DNA of 64,000 nt from Nocardiopsis coralli (GCF_014892575.1 NZ_JADBGI010000029.1:13694-77693); one strand, 5' to 3'. Shown: positions 53,199-63,767, counted from the first letter of the stretch. Notes: generated from the sequence alone by a model not told the origin. Numbers and translations: made by a program.

Positions 53199-53668
53199 GC
53201 CCCGTCCCGACCCTGGTGTGCGCCCTGCTGTTGTGCGGGGCGCCACCGCACGCCACCGGACCCACCGAACCCGGTTCGCAACCCCGTGCGGCCGCCCTCG
53301 TCCCCGCGGACGGTGGGCCCGACCCCGGAACCGTCCCGGTCTCCGACGAGTACGGCTCCGATCGAGGACGTCCTCCACCCACCGGCGAACCGGAACCGGA
53401 TCCCTCACCCTCCGTCCCGAGAAGCGCCGCGTCCCCGACGCCGGGCACTGCGTCCGAGTCGCCCCGTGAGGCGACCCCTGTCGTCCGCCACGTGGCCAGC
53501 CCGGAGCCGGCCGCGACCGCCTCGGGAGCCCTGGGACGGGTCTCCACCGGGCTCCTCGCGGTCCTGGCCCTCCTCGTTCTCGGGTTGCGCCTGTCGGTGG
53601 GCTGGCCCCGCTTTCCCGAGCCCTACCTGGGACGTCGCCGACGGCCGTCCGCACGGCGGTTCGGTTGA
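53195..53668 (+). CDS. Secreted/membrane Pro-rich protein in the pilin operon
   Basis: 157-aa protein. An N-terminal signal-like segment (VPTLVCALLLCGAPPHA) is followed by about 90 residues rich in Pro, Ser, Gly and Glu, then a C-terminal transmembrane helix (GLLAVLALLVLGLRLSVGW) and a basic tail. The ATG overlaps the preceding stop (ATGA). No recognised domain; a stalk or anchor for the pilin unit is one possibility. Confidence 0.72.
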   Translation: MSPVPTLVCALLLCGAPPHATGPTEPGSQPRAAALVPADGGPDPGTVPVSDEYGSDRGRPPPTGEPEPDPSPSVPRSAASPTPGTASESPREATPVVRHVASPEPAATASGALGRVSTGLLAVLALLVLGLRLSVGWPRFPEPYLGRRRRPSARRFG

Positions 53669-53729
53669 CGCACGCCACACGGCCTCGGCCCCGCACACCC
53701 CGCCCTGAAGCGCCGTACCCTCCGTAAGT

Positions 53730-54167
53730 ATGGGACACCGACACCCGAGCAAACTCCGTACCACCGAGGTGAGCCACGCGCGCGCCCGCTGGCTTCTGCG
53801 GGCCGAGCTCGCCGGGTGTCAGGAGTGCCGGTGCGAGGGTGACCACGAGGCCCTCGACGACCTGGTCTCGGGCGGCATGTTCGACTCCCTCATCACGGGG
53901 TTCGTCCTGGCCCGGGTCCAACAGTGGAGATCACCGGGGCGCACACCGCGCTACCCCGCCAACGTCTACCGGATCGCCCCCATCGACGAGCGCGATTTCT
54001 GGGGTGTCCCCACCCAGCACTGCATGCGGGTGTGCACGGTCGAGAGCGCCCGTGCCACCAGCGTGGACACACTTCCCGCGCTCCGGGAACTGCGACTGAT
54101 GTCCGAGGCCGACCGGGCCCTGGTGCTGGACGACATCATCGACGGACTCAGCGAGGACGAGGCCTAG
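53730..54167 (+). CDS. Cys-containing hypothetical protein at the end of the pilin operon
   Basis: 145-aa soluble protein of unknown function. A cysteine group near the N-terminus (GCQECRCEGDH) and two later cysteines (QHCMRVC) could bind a metal. The rest is mixed alpha/beta with NVYRIAPIDERDFWGVP and a C-terminal helical segment. ATG at 53730 follows TACCCT by eight bases, so it probably has its own leaderless promoter. Good codon bias supports a real gene. No relative recognised. Confidence 0.68.
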   Translation: MGHRHPSKLRTTEVSHARARWLLRAELAGCQECRCEGDHEALDDLVSGGMFDSLITGFVLARVQQWRSPGRTPRYPANVYRIAPIDERDFWGVPTQHCMRVCTVESARATSVDTLPALRELRLMSEADRALVLDDIIDGLSEDEA

Positions 54168-54509
54168 GACCCCCGGGGAACGCCGTCCCACACGGAACCC
54201 GCCGCCGTCCTCGAACGACGCCTCCGGCGCAGCGCTTTCTTGTGCGCGTCGCCCCAGCGGCGCTCTCGCTGTGTTCTTCATCGATCAACGGCAGGTCCGG
54301 GCCGGCCCCCTGCTGCGCGATAGTGCTGAGCTCGCGAAGCAGTGCACAGCGGGGGCCTGCTTCTTGGGTCTTGCGACAGCACCACTGTCCCGCCCGTCGC
54401 CGTTCATCACCCTCGACGGACGCCTCCAGCGGGACAGTCGGTCGAAGCGGCGGAAGACGCCCATGGAACACGCCCCCGGCCCACCCGGCACCCCTTCGCC
54501 GACGCGGGC
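54168..54509. other. 342-base gap between the converging Tad operons
   Basis: No gene supported. It contains an inverted repeat ACTGTCCCGC/GCGGGACAGT (54384-54393 with 54429-54438, 35-base loop) that may help terminate one of the two converging operons. The open frame across it has weak coding character. Confidence 0.5.
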
Positions 54510-55208
54510 TCAGCCCAGGGCGCTCCACAGCAGCTCCGCGGCCACCGGGACCACGCCGATGAGCACGAACGCCGGCAGGAAACACAGGCCCAGCGGCGCC
54601 ACCACCAGTACCGACAGCCGCTCCACACGGGCCACACCGCGCGCACGCCAGGCCCGGCGCAGGTCCACCACGTGACGGTCCAGAAGGTCGGCCACCGGAG
54701 CGCCGGTGTCCGCGGCGCGGGCCAGGTCCTGACCCACGGCGACGAGCGGTTCGGGCAGGGCAGGGCTCTCCCACGCCGCTTCGGGGGACGCCCCGAGCCG
54801 CAGGCGTTCGGCGACCCCCGCCAGCTCCGCGCCCAGCTCGCCCCGCGCCGCCCGCGACACCGAGGCCAGACAGGAGGGCAGGGTGGCGCCGGCGCGCATC
54901 CCGGCCGCCAGGAGCCCCACGACGACCGGCAGGTCCGCGGTCACGGGCAGGCGTCGATGACGCGGACGGCGCAGGCGCCACCACAGCACCCCGCACACCC
55001 CGAGCACCACGACACCCCCGAACACACCGAGCGTGCCCACGGCCGCCAGGGCCGCACCCGCGCCGGCAGCGGCACGCACCACCGGCGCGAACGATCGGCC
55101 CCGCGCCGGATCACCGGTCAACGACCGCAACCTTCGCCTCTGCCCGGACCCGTTCCGGAGCCACACCGCCCCTGCCGCGCACAGGGCCGACCACACCGCG
55201 AGACCCAC
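54510..55208 (-). CDS. tadC: TadC-like inner-membrane platform protein
   Basis: 232-aa type II secretion F-domain protein. It has N-terminal helices, a cytoplasmic T2SF core (LPVVVGLLAAGMRAGATLP, GASPEAAW, DTGAPVADLLDR) and a C-terminal helix pair (LVVAPLGLCFLPAFVLIGVVP). GTG start, with GAGGGGG ten bases upstream, 15 bases after tadB. Last gene of the minus-strand Tad operon. Confidence 0.87.
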   Translation of the reverse strand: MGLAVWSALCAAGAVWLRNGSGQRRRLRSLTGDPARGRSFAPVVRAAAGAGAALAAVGTLGVFGGVVVLGVCGVLWWRLRRPRHRRLPVTADLPVVVGLLAAGMRAGATLPSCLASVSRAARGELGAELAGVAERLRLGASPEAAWESPALPEPLVAVGQDLARAADTGAPVADLLDRHVVDLRRAWRARGVARVERLSVLVVAPLGLCFLPAFVLIGVVPVAAELLWSALG

Positions 55209-55223
55209 CGGTTGTTCACCCCC

Positions 55224-55895
55224 TCACCGTGTGGCGACCGCACCCCGCAGCATCCGCACCGTCCACCACACCCCGAGCACGTCCAACGCGACCCCGCCCA
55301 CCAGGCAGGCCAGGCCCAACGGGGTCGTGAACAGGAACGCCAGCGGAGAGCCGCCCAGCCCTCCGGACATGAGCACCCCCACCACCGGCAGCCCGCTGAG
55401 CACGAAAGCGGTCGTTCGCGGTCCCGCGGTGCGGGCCAACGCCTCGGCGCGCTGCTCCTCCTGTTCGGTGAGGTTCTCCGCCAACCCGTCCACGACCGTG
55501 GCCAGACCCGCACCGGTCTCCGCCGCCACGTCCCAGCACACCGCCAGGTACGACAGCGCGGCCAGGTCCGGATCGCTCTCGGCCACCGTGCGCAGCGACG
55601 CCGCGTCGGACACCGCGCCCACCGCCGGCCCCGCCTGGAGGACCGCCAGCCGTAGCGCTTCCTCCGGCGGCTGCCCGGCCCGCAGCTCCGCGGCGAGCGT
55701 GCGGCACAGGGTGATGACCGCCCGCCGCCGTTCTCCTCCCCGACGCGCGGCCCGCACCCGGTCGTGCCACCGCTCCCACAGGTCGGCAACCCGTGGGAAC
55801 CCAACACCGCCCGAGGACCTCAGCAGCGCCGGGTGCGCACGCGGGAGCAGCGCCAACCCGATCACCCCGGCCAGGCACACCAGCAGCACCACCAC
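55224..55895 (-). CDS. tadB: TadB-like inner-membrane platform protein
   Basis: 223-aa T2SF-domain protein paired with TadC. It shows LCRTLAAELRAGQPPEEALRL (T2SF core), VCWDVAAETGAGLATVVDGL and two C-terminal helices. It is shorter than proteobacterial TadB, as in the mycobacterial Rv3658c. GTG start in a short GTG run. Confidence 0.86.
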   Translation of the reverse strand: MVVLLVCLAGVIGLALLPRAHPALLRSSGGVGFPRVADLWERWHDRVRAARRGGERRRAVITLCRTLAAELRAGQPPEEALRLAVLQAGPAVGAVSDAASLRTVAESDPDLAALSYLAVCWDVAAETGAGLATVVDGLAENLTEQEEQRAEALARTAGPRTTAFVLSGLPVVGVLMSGGLGGSPLAFLFTTPLGLACLVGGVALDVLGVWWTVRMLRGAVATR

Positions 55896-55922
55896 GGCCG
55901 CACCCCGTTCCCGAGAAGACCC

Positions 55923-57092
55923 TCACCGCACACCCCTGGCCGGCCCCGACCTCCACGACGCCCCCAACCGCGCGTCCAACTCCGCGACCCCGGGACCCTC
56001 GTCACAGGCACCGTCCGGCGCGAAGGCCACCGCGGTAGAGGCCTCCACCAACCCCGACGGAGCGCGGCACAGCAGGCCCACCTGCGACAACCGCCGCCCT
56101 CGTGCCAGGTGCACGATCACCACCCGTGTCGCCGCGAGCTGGCTGTGCGCCGCAGCCCGGCTCAACCCCGCCGAACACGCGAGCGCCTCGATCCGCGCCG
56201 GGACGTCCTGTGCCCCGTTGGCGTGCAGCGTCCCCGCGCCGTGGTGTCCGGTGTTGAGCGCCGACATCAGCGAGACGACCTCGGCCCCGCGCGCCTCACC
56301 GACCACCAACCGGTCGGGGCGCATCCGCAACGCCTGACGGACGAGGGTGTCCAGCCCGATCTCGCCACTGCCCTCGATGTTCGCGGGCCGGGTCCGCAAC
56401 CGGACCACGTGCGGGTGGTCCGGCCGCAGCTCGGGTGAGTCCTCCGCCAGCACGATCCGTTCCCCCGGATCGGCGAGGGAGAGCAGGCTCGACAGGAGCG
56501 TGGTCTTGCCCGCGCCCGTCCCGCCCGTGACCAGGAAGGCGGCCCGCGACCGCACCAGGGCTTCCAACAACCCGGAGCCCCGCCGGGTGAGCGTCCCGCG
56601 TTCCACGAGGTCGGCCAACGTGAAGGAGCGTTCGGGCGGCAACCGCAACGACATACGTGTGCCCGACGGAGACACCGGGGGCAGGACGGCGTGCAGCCTC
56701 ACCCCGCCCGGCAGATGCGCGTCGACGTAGGGCACCGCCGCGTCCAAGCGACGACCCGCCCGTGCCGCGAGCCTTTGGGCGAGCCGCCTGAGCTCCTCCT
56801 CCGAGCCGAACCGAACGTCCGTGCGGCGCAGCCCTCCATCGTCGATCCACACCTCGTCCGGGGCGTTGACCAGGATGTCGGTCACCCCCGACGCCATGAG
56901 TTCCTGCAGGGGCCCCGCACCGGCCAGATCGGCCGACAGGCGCTGGGTGAGGTGCAGAAGCTCGGTGTCGCCCAGGATCCCGCCCTCGGCCCGCAGCGCC
57001 GCCGCGACCGTGGACGGGGTGACCGCCGAACCCGCCGCGGCCAACCGGTTCCGCACGGCGTCGGTGAGCGTCTGTGCATCGGGCGGCGTCAC
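55923..57092 (-). CDS. tadA: TadA/CpaF-type secretion ATPase
   Basis: 389-aa hexameric motor ATPase that powers pilus assembly or secretion. Walker A GGTGAGKTTLLSSLL, Asp box VLAEDSPELRP, Walker B region PDRLVVGEARGAE and the His box GHHGAGTLHANG are all intact. The N-terminal domain carries GVTDILVNAPDEVWID. GTG at 57092 overlaps the ssd stop as GTGA. Confidence 0.94.
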   Translation of the reverse strand: MTPPDAQTLTDAVRNRLAAAGSAVTPSTVAAALRAEGGILGDTELLHLTQRLSADLAGAGPLQELMASGVTDILVNAPDEVWIDDGGLRRTDVRFGSEEELRRLAQRLAARAGRRLDAAVPYVDAHLPGGVRLHAVLPPVSPSGTRMSLRLPPERSFTLADLVERGTLTRRGSGLLEALVRSRAAFLVTGGTGAGKTTLLSSLLSLADPGERIVLAEDSPELRPDHPHVVRLRTRPANIEGSGEIGLDTLVRQALRMRPDRLVVGEARGAEVVSLMSALNTGHHGAGTLHANGAQDVPARIEALACSAGLSRAAAHSQLAATRVVIVHLARGRRLSQVGLLCRAPSGLVEASTAVAFAPDGACDEGPGVAELDARLGASWRSGPARGVR

Positions 57093-58144
57093 GACACGGC
57101 CCTCGACCGGGGCAGCGCACCGATCACCCCGTCGGCGAAGCGGGCCAACGGGGAACGCGGACGACGGGCGGGCGCCTGACCGGAGGCCAGCGTGCGCGCC
57201 AACCCGGGCTCCGGCGGCAGGTCGGCGCCGAGTGGCATCCGGAGGGTTCCGGCGATGACCTCGGCGCTGAGTTCCCCGCCGGCCCCGCGCACCACCGCCC
57301 GCACGACCGGTGCTTCCTCCCGCAACCGGTCGGCCACCCGGGTGGCGGCAACGACCGAGGGCACGTCGGCAGGGATGACCACGAACACCACGTCGGCGCG
57401 GTTCAGTACCACCCGTGTGGCCGGGTCGAAGGAGCGTGGGAGGTCGGCCACGACCAGGTCGGCACCGGTCCGGGCGGAGGCCAGCGCGGCGCGCACCGCA
57501 CCGACCGGGAGCGGGCGCTCGCCCCCGGCACCCCGCGTCCAGGTCAGGACCGAGACGTGGCTGGTCCCGGGCAACCGCGGGGACAGGTCGCGCCACCGCA
57601 TCCGCCCGTTGCGGTGCAGCAGGTCGCCCCACCCTGCGGGCCGCTCCAGCCCTTCGCACCCCAGGTACACGTCCGCACCGCATCCGAGGGGGTCGGTGTC
57701 GAGGAGGGCGGTGCGCAGACCGGCCCGTTCGCCGGCCAGCGCGAGCGCGACGGTGAGGAGGCTGGCTCCGGCCCCGCCGCGCCCGCCGACCACGGCGAGG
57801 GTGGGTGCGGGTGAGGTTCCGTCCTCGGCGGCCTCGGAGAAGAGCCCGGCGAGTTCGTCCTCGTCCCGGGGCAGCAGGAGCAGTCCCTCGTGGCGTCCGG
57901 TGTCCGTCGCGTCGCCCCGGCAGACCACGACCAGGCGCGGATGCGGAGGGGGATCGGCGGCGCGCAGCGCAGGGCTGAGGTCGGTACCGACGACAGCCAG
58001 GGGCGCACGTGTCCACAGGCGCATCGCACGGTCGACGGTGCGGGCGACGTCCACCTCCACCGAGGCGGCCGAGGCCAGGCGCAGGAGGTCGTCGAGCAGA
58101 TGGGGGTCGTCGGTGGCGATGAGGGGGCGGGGCTGTGGGTCCAA
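57089..58144 (-). CDS. ssd: CpaE/Ssd-like MinD-family ATPase
   Basis: 351-aa protein with an N-terminal receiver-like region (about 1-115) and a MinD-type ATPase. The P-loop reads GGRGGAGASLLTVALA: Ala-Ser replaces Lys-Thr, so the classical Walker lysine is missing. Further motifs are ALLDTDPLGCGADV and VVADLPRSFDP. Ssd of M. tuberculosis (Rv3660c) also has a divergent site and affects septum placement. TTG at 58144 has GGAGG five bases upstream. First gene of the minus operon. Confidence 0.87.
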   Translation of the reverse strand: MDPQPRPLIATDDPHLLDDLLRLASAASVEVDVARTVDRAMRLWTRAPLAVVGTDLSPALRAADPPPHPRLVVVCRGDATDTGRHEGLLLLPRDEDELAGLFSEAAEDGTSPAPTLAVVGGRGGAGASLLTVALALAGERAGLRTALLDTDPLGCGADVYLGCEGLERPAGWGDLLHRNGRMRWRDLSPRLPGTSHVSVLTWTRGAGGERPLPVGAVRAALASARTGADLVVADLPRSFDPATRVVLNRADVVFVVIPADVPSVVAATRVADRLREEAPVVRAVVRGAGGELSAEVIAGTLRMPLGADLPPEPGLARTLASGQAPARRPRSPLARFADGVIGALPRSRAVS

Positions 58145-58615
58145 CGGTGCCTCCGAAGGGCTGGGGTCACCCTTCGAGAATCCACCGGCGCGGAGCCCGA
58201 CGGAAGAGCCGGTTCACGCCTGTGGACAACCGTGGTCGCCTGTCTCGTCGCCCACCGTTCCCGGGCCTCGCCGCGCACCACCACCGCTCCCGGCGTAATC
58301 CGCTATGGCCTGCGCAAACGTCGGGGAAAGAACGCACAGGGCCCCTTCTCGCGAAGGCGTCCACTCGGGTACCAAGGAAACAGAACGGTGGCGAAGAACC
58401 ACCCCGACACGAGGCCGGGTACCCACGCGCCACTCAGCCGTGACAAGGCAGGTGCCCCGAGGACCGCTCGCAGCGGCGGCCCCGGACCGCACAGAAGACA
58501 GGTCGCATGATCACCCGGCCCAGTGCCGGAAACGGCGCCTCCGCGGACACGTTCCCGGGGCGCCGTTCACCGTGTCGGGGCCCCTCGACCGAACGGCCGC
58601 AGGTCCCCGCCCGGA
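58145..58615. other. 471-base gap upstream of the Tad motor operon
   Basis: Contains a DnaA box (TGTGGACAA, 58221-58229) and a hairpin (58531-58539 with 58559-58567) that should end the Fic-like gene message. No gene with coding character and a start signal was found. Confidence 0.55.
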
Positions 58616-59428
58616 TCAGCCCCGCTTCAGCGCCTCACACGTGGCCAGGGAATCCTGCGCACCGGCACGCACCGCACGGCAGCAGTGCACGACCCACGCG
58701 GCCACACCCTCGGGCGTACCGCTCATGTACTGGCGCAGCGCCGGCGCGTACTCCTCGCGCAGCATCTGGTGACCCAGCTCGGACGGCACCAGCGACTTCG
58801 GGTCCAGCCCGCGCTCGACCAGGGTCAGGCGCTCGGCCGCACGCGCGACCAGGCCGTCACCCCACCCGAACGGGCGGATCGACATGAGTTCGCCGTGCAC
58901 CAGCGCCGACGTCACCAGCGCGGGGACCGACGTCCGTGCGCGGAGCAGGGAGTACAGCCCTTCCATCCGCGCCAGGGCGGCCTCGGGCGGGGGAGCCTCG
59001 CCCATCTCCAGCGGGTCCTCGACGCGCTCACCCGCCGTGCGGGGACGCCCGAGCGCATCGGCGGTCACCGCGTCGGCCGCCGCCAGGGTGTGCAGGCGCG
59101 CCAGCACCTGGCCCGGCGCCTTCGGCCAGGTGTCCACCAGGGTCCCGATCTCACCGGAGGCCCGCAGCGCACCCTTGATCCGGGTGTCGTACACGTGGCC
59201 CTCGCGGATCTCGTCCATCGCGACCTCGGCGCCCTCGAGCGCGGCGGAGGCACACGCGCCCCGCAGCGAGGACTCCGTGGACACGTCGGCGCTGCGGCGG
59301 CGCAGGATCCGGTGGCCCAGAAGACGGTCGACCAGGGTCCGCGTCTCGGCGACCGCGTCGCTCACGCCGGGCAGTTCGGCGATCCGAGCCAGCGGGTCGG
59401 ACAGGGAGGCAGAAGTCGTTTCGCTCAC
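58616..59428 (-). CDS. Degenerate Fic-domain protein
   Basis: 270-aa protein. The Fic-like core reads MSIRPFGWGDGLVARAAERL at about 186-205, which aligns with HxFxxGNGRxxR of AMP-transferases but has Arg in place of the catalytic His and Asp for Asn. An upstream segment STESSLRGACASAALEGAEV resembles the inhibitory-helix region of Fic proteins. It is therefore probably catalytically altered. GTG at 59428 follows TAGTGT by seven bases, a leaderless start. It is divergent from acs. Confidence 0.75.
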   Translation of the reverse strand: MSETTSASLSDPLARIAELPGVSDAVAETRTLVDRLLGHRILRRRSADVSTESSLRGACASAALEGAEVAMDEIREGHVYDTRIKGALRASGEIGTLVDTWPKAPGQVLARLHTLAAADAVTADALGRPRTAGERVEDPLEMGEAPPPEAALARMEGLYSLLRARTSVPALVTSALVHGELMSIRPFGWGDGLVARAAERLTLVERGLDPKSLVPSELGHQMLREEYAPALRQYMSGTPEGVAAWVVHCCRAVRAGAQDSLATCEALKRG

Positions 59429-59656
59429 GAAAACCACACTACGCGTCGGTAACACCCTCTCCATCAGCCGCGCCCCGAACCCCGCCACCTCCCGGAACCG
59501 GGCCGACCGGACCGCTCGTCGCTGCACGGCGACCGCTCGCCGACCGTTCGTCGCTCCCCGCCCGGGACCCGGCGTCCCACCCGGCTCCACCTGTTCACGC
59601 GGCCACTGGACACATGATTAATTGGGTGTGAACCAGCCGACGTAAGGAGAATCACA

Positions 59657-61615
<1,959 letters not shown>

Positions 61616-61645
61616 GGCAGCAGCCCCTACCGCCAACGTGACCAG

Positions 61646-61687
61646 GAACGGCGCCCCGGCCACCTCCGAATGGCCGGGGCGCCGTTC
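61646..61687 (+). terminator. Terminator hairpin after acs
   Basis: Seventeen-bp perfect stem (61646-61662 with 61671-61687), loop eight bases, no T tract. Confidence 0.85.
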
Positions 61688-61813
61688 CCGCTCACCCACG
61701 TGACGAAACCGAAGCCCCGGCTTTTGCGTGCCGTGAGGGACGGCGGTGGTCGGGCATGTGCGAGGATGCGGAGGATCATCCGCGTGTTCGGACGAGAGAA
61801 GGGAACCCCCACG

Positions 61814-62311
61814 ATGGTGGACAAGCCGGGTGCCGGCGAACCTGGCGCCTCCAGCGGTGCCGACCGCTCCGTCAGCGAGCTGCTCAGCGACGCGACCGGC
61901 AACCTGTCCCGGCTGGTGCGCCTCGAGCTCAGGCTCGCCAAGCTGGAGGCCAAGCACGACGCCGTCCGCATCGGCAAGGGCATCGGGGAGTTCCTCGCCG
62001 CCGCAGTGATCCTCCACATCTTCCTGATCCTGCTGTCGGTCACGGCCGGGTTCGGCATCTACGAGATCTTCGGGCTCCCCGCCTGGGCGTCCCTGGGTAT
62101 CGTCACCCTCTTCTACCTGTTGGTCGCCCTGGTCTTCGTGCTCGTCGCGGTGATCAACTTCCGCCGTAGGCAGGGTCTTGCTCGGACGGCGGTCACCTCC
62201 TCCCGCCTCATGGCGATCATCCGCGGCGAGGTCCGTCCCCCCAAGGGCGGAGCCACCGCGGTGACCGACACCGAGGAACCCGCGGAGGCCCCGGCGCCCT
62301 CCGGCCGCTGA
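61814..62311 (+). CDS. Holin-X (DUF1469) family membrane protein
   Basis: 165-aa protein. It has a charged N-terminal amphipathic segment (SVSELLSDATGNLSRLVRLE, LRLAKLEAKHDAVRIGKGI) and two transmembrane helices (FLAAAVILHIFLILLSVTAG, ASLGIVTLFYLLVALVFVLV). This matches the actinobacterial putative holin-X family, equivalent to Rv3669; it is a chromosomal housekeeping gene, not a phage remnant. ATG at 61814 is preceded by AAGGGA at ten bases. Confidence 0.85.
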   Translation: MVDKPGAGEPGASSGADRSVSELLSDATGNLSRLVRLELRLAKLEAKHDAVRIGKGIGEFLAAAVILHIFLILLSVTAGFGIYEIFGLPAWASLGIVTLFYLLVALVFVLVAVINFRRRQGLARTAVTSSRLMAIIRGEVRPPKGGATAVTDTEEPAEAPAPSGR

Positions 62312-62323
62312 TCGCGCCGCACC

Positions 62324-63250
62324 GTGCTGGACGACTCGGCCGCCTACGTGGACGGCCCCTGGACCCACCGCACCATCGGCGCCGCAGGGGCCCGCTTCCA
62401 CGTCGCCGAGGCCGGTGAGGGCCCGCTCGTCCTCCTCCTGCACGGCTTCCCCCAGTTCTGGTGGGCCTGGAGAGCACAGATCGGCGCCCTGGCCGCCGCC
62501 GGCTACCGCGCGGCCGCCGTGGACATGCGCGGGTACGGGGCGAGCGACAAGACCCCCCGCGGTTACGACCTCCCCACCCTGGCCGAGGACGCCGCGGGCA
62601 TGGTCCGCGCCCTCGGAGCAGCCGACGCCGCCGTGGTCGGCCACGGTGTCGGCGGGCTCGTCGGATGGACGATGACCGCCCACCACCCGGAGACGGTGCG
62701 CTCACTCGCCGCCGTCTCCGCGCCCCACCCGCTCCGCGCCGCACGCGCGCTCGCCCGAGGCGGACCGGGAACACAGCACTTCCTCGCCGCCCAGGTCCCG
62801 ATCCTGCCCGAGCAGCGGCTCCTGGCTGACGGGTGCGAACGTGTGGGCGACCTGCTCGACGCGTGGTCGGCCCCGGGCTGGCCCGACACGGAGTCGGAGG
62901 AGCGGTACCGGCTCGCCTTTTCAATCCCCAAGGTCTCCCACTGCTCCCTCGAGTACCACCGCTGGCTGTTCCGGTCCCGCTGGCGTCTGGACGGGGTCCG
63001 CTACCGGTCGGGCCTGCGCCGCCAGGTGCGCGTGCCCGTCCTGCAGATCCACGGCGAGGACGATCCCGTCTGCCGACCCGCCGCGGCGAGCGCCTCCCGC
63101 CGCCTGGTCTCCGCGGCCTACCGATGGCACCCCGTGGCCGGAGCCGGACACTTTCCCCACGAGGAACGGCCCGAAGAGGTGTCGTCGGCTCTCATAGGGT
63201 GGCTGGGCGAGACCGAGGCGGCCCGGACGGGTCGCCCCGAGCGTCAGTGA
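62324..63250 (+). CDS. EphE-like alpha/beta hydrolase lacking the nucleophile
   Basis: 308-aa protein with the epoxide-hydrolase layout: oxyanion region LLHGFPQFWWAW, RGYGASDKTP, a lid, acid residue in IHGEDDPVC, and base His in GAGHFPHEE. The nucleophile elbow, GHDxGG in epoxide hydrolases, reads VVGHGVGGLVG, so the Asp is Gly and normal catalysis is unlikely. It may have become a non-hydrolytic or scaffold protein. GTG start 12 bases after the holin-X gene. Confidence 0.82.
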   Translation: MLDDSAAYVDGPWTHRTIGAAGARFHVAEAGEGPLVLLLHGFPQFWWAWRAQIGALAAAGYRAAAVDMRGYGASDKTPRGYDLPTLAEDAAGMVRALGAADAAVVGHGVGGLVGWTMTAHHPETVRSLAAVSAPHPLRAARALARGGPGTQHFLAAQVPILPEQRLLADGCERVGDLLDAWSAPGWPDTESEERYRLAFSIPKVSHCSLEYHRWLFRSRWRLDGVRYRSGLRRQVRVPVLQIHGEDDPVCRPAAASASRRLVSAAYRWHPVAGAGHFPHEERPEEVSSALIGWLGETEAARTGRPERQ

Positions 63251-63254
63251 GGGG

Positions 63255-63767
63255 ATGACACCGGTGACCGGCAACGGCGACAGGGACCGCAACGACAGCG
63301 GCAGGGCGGAGAACCAGCGCCCCAGGGACCGCTACGGGCGTCCGATGCCCCACGGCAGCGTCGGCGAGGTCGAGCGCATCCCCGACGACGCCGACTTCAC
63401 CCCCGCCGAAGGGCTCGAGAAGGCCCAGGGTCTGCTCGACGGCGGGTACGCCTTCACCGCCCACGAGGTCCTGGAGGCGGTCTGGAAGTCCGTACCCGAC
63501 GAGGAGAGCGAACTCTGGCGCGGGCTCGCGCAGGCCGCCGTCGGCGTCACGCACGCCCAGCGCGGCAACATGACCGGCGCCGCCCGGCTGCTCAGGCGCG
63601 GGGCCGACCGGGTGGAACCGTTCGCGCCCGCCCCCCACGGTGTCGACGCCGAAGGGGTGGCGGCCTTCGCGCGCACCCTGGCCGATGAGCTCGACGCCGG
63701 GGAGGCGGAACCGGGGGAGGGCATCGATCCCTCGCGCATGCGCCTGCGCCATCGGGGAGTCGAGTAA
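63255..63767 (+). CDS. DUF309 family protein
   Basis: 170-aa protein. After a polar, disordered N-terminal 40 residues comes the DUF309 core: GGYAFTAHEVLEAVWKSVPDE and LWRGLAQAAVGVTHAQRGN, helices with conserved His and Glu. Function unknown. It starts four bases after the hydrolase stop, so it is the last visible gene of the acs-downstream operon. ATG at 63255 has GAGGGG just upstream. Confidence 0.85.
   Translation: MTPVTGNGDRDRNDSGRAENQRPRDRYGRPMPHGSVGEVERIPDDADFTPAEGLEKAQGLLDGGYAFTAHEVLEAVWKSVPDEESELWRGLAQAAVGVTHAQRGNMTGAARLLRRGADRVEPFAPAPHGVDAEGVAAFARTLADELDAGEAEPGEGIDPSRMRLRHRGVE

Noticed and set aside
54271-54675. Plus-strand open frame in the Tad gap
   Set aside because: No ribosome site, weak codon bias, and it runs into the antisense of tadC.
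58616-59428. Fic-like gene as half of a toxin-antitoxin pair
   Set aside because: No small antitoxin gene adjoins it, and the catalytic motif is degenerate.
61814-62311. Holin-like protein as a sign of a prophage
   Set aside because: The family is a common actinobacterial membrane protein; no phage genes surround it and the acs-EphE context is conserved.
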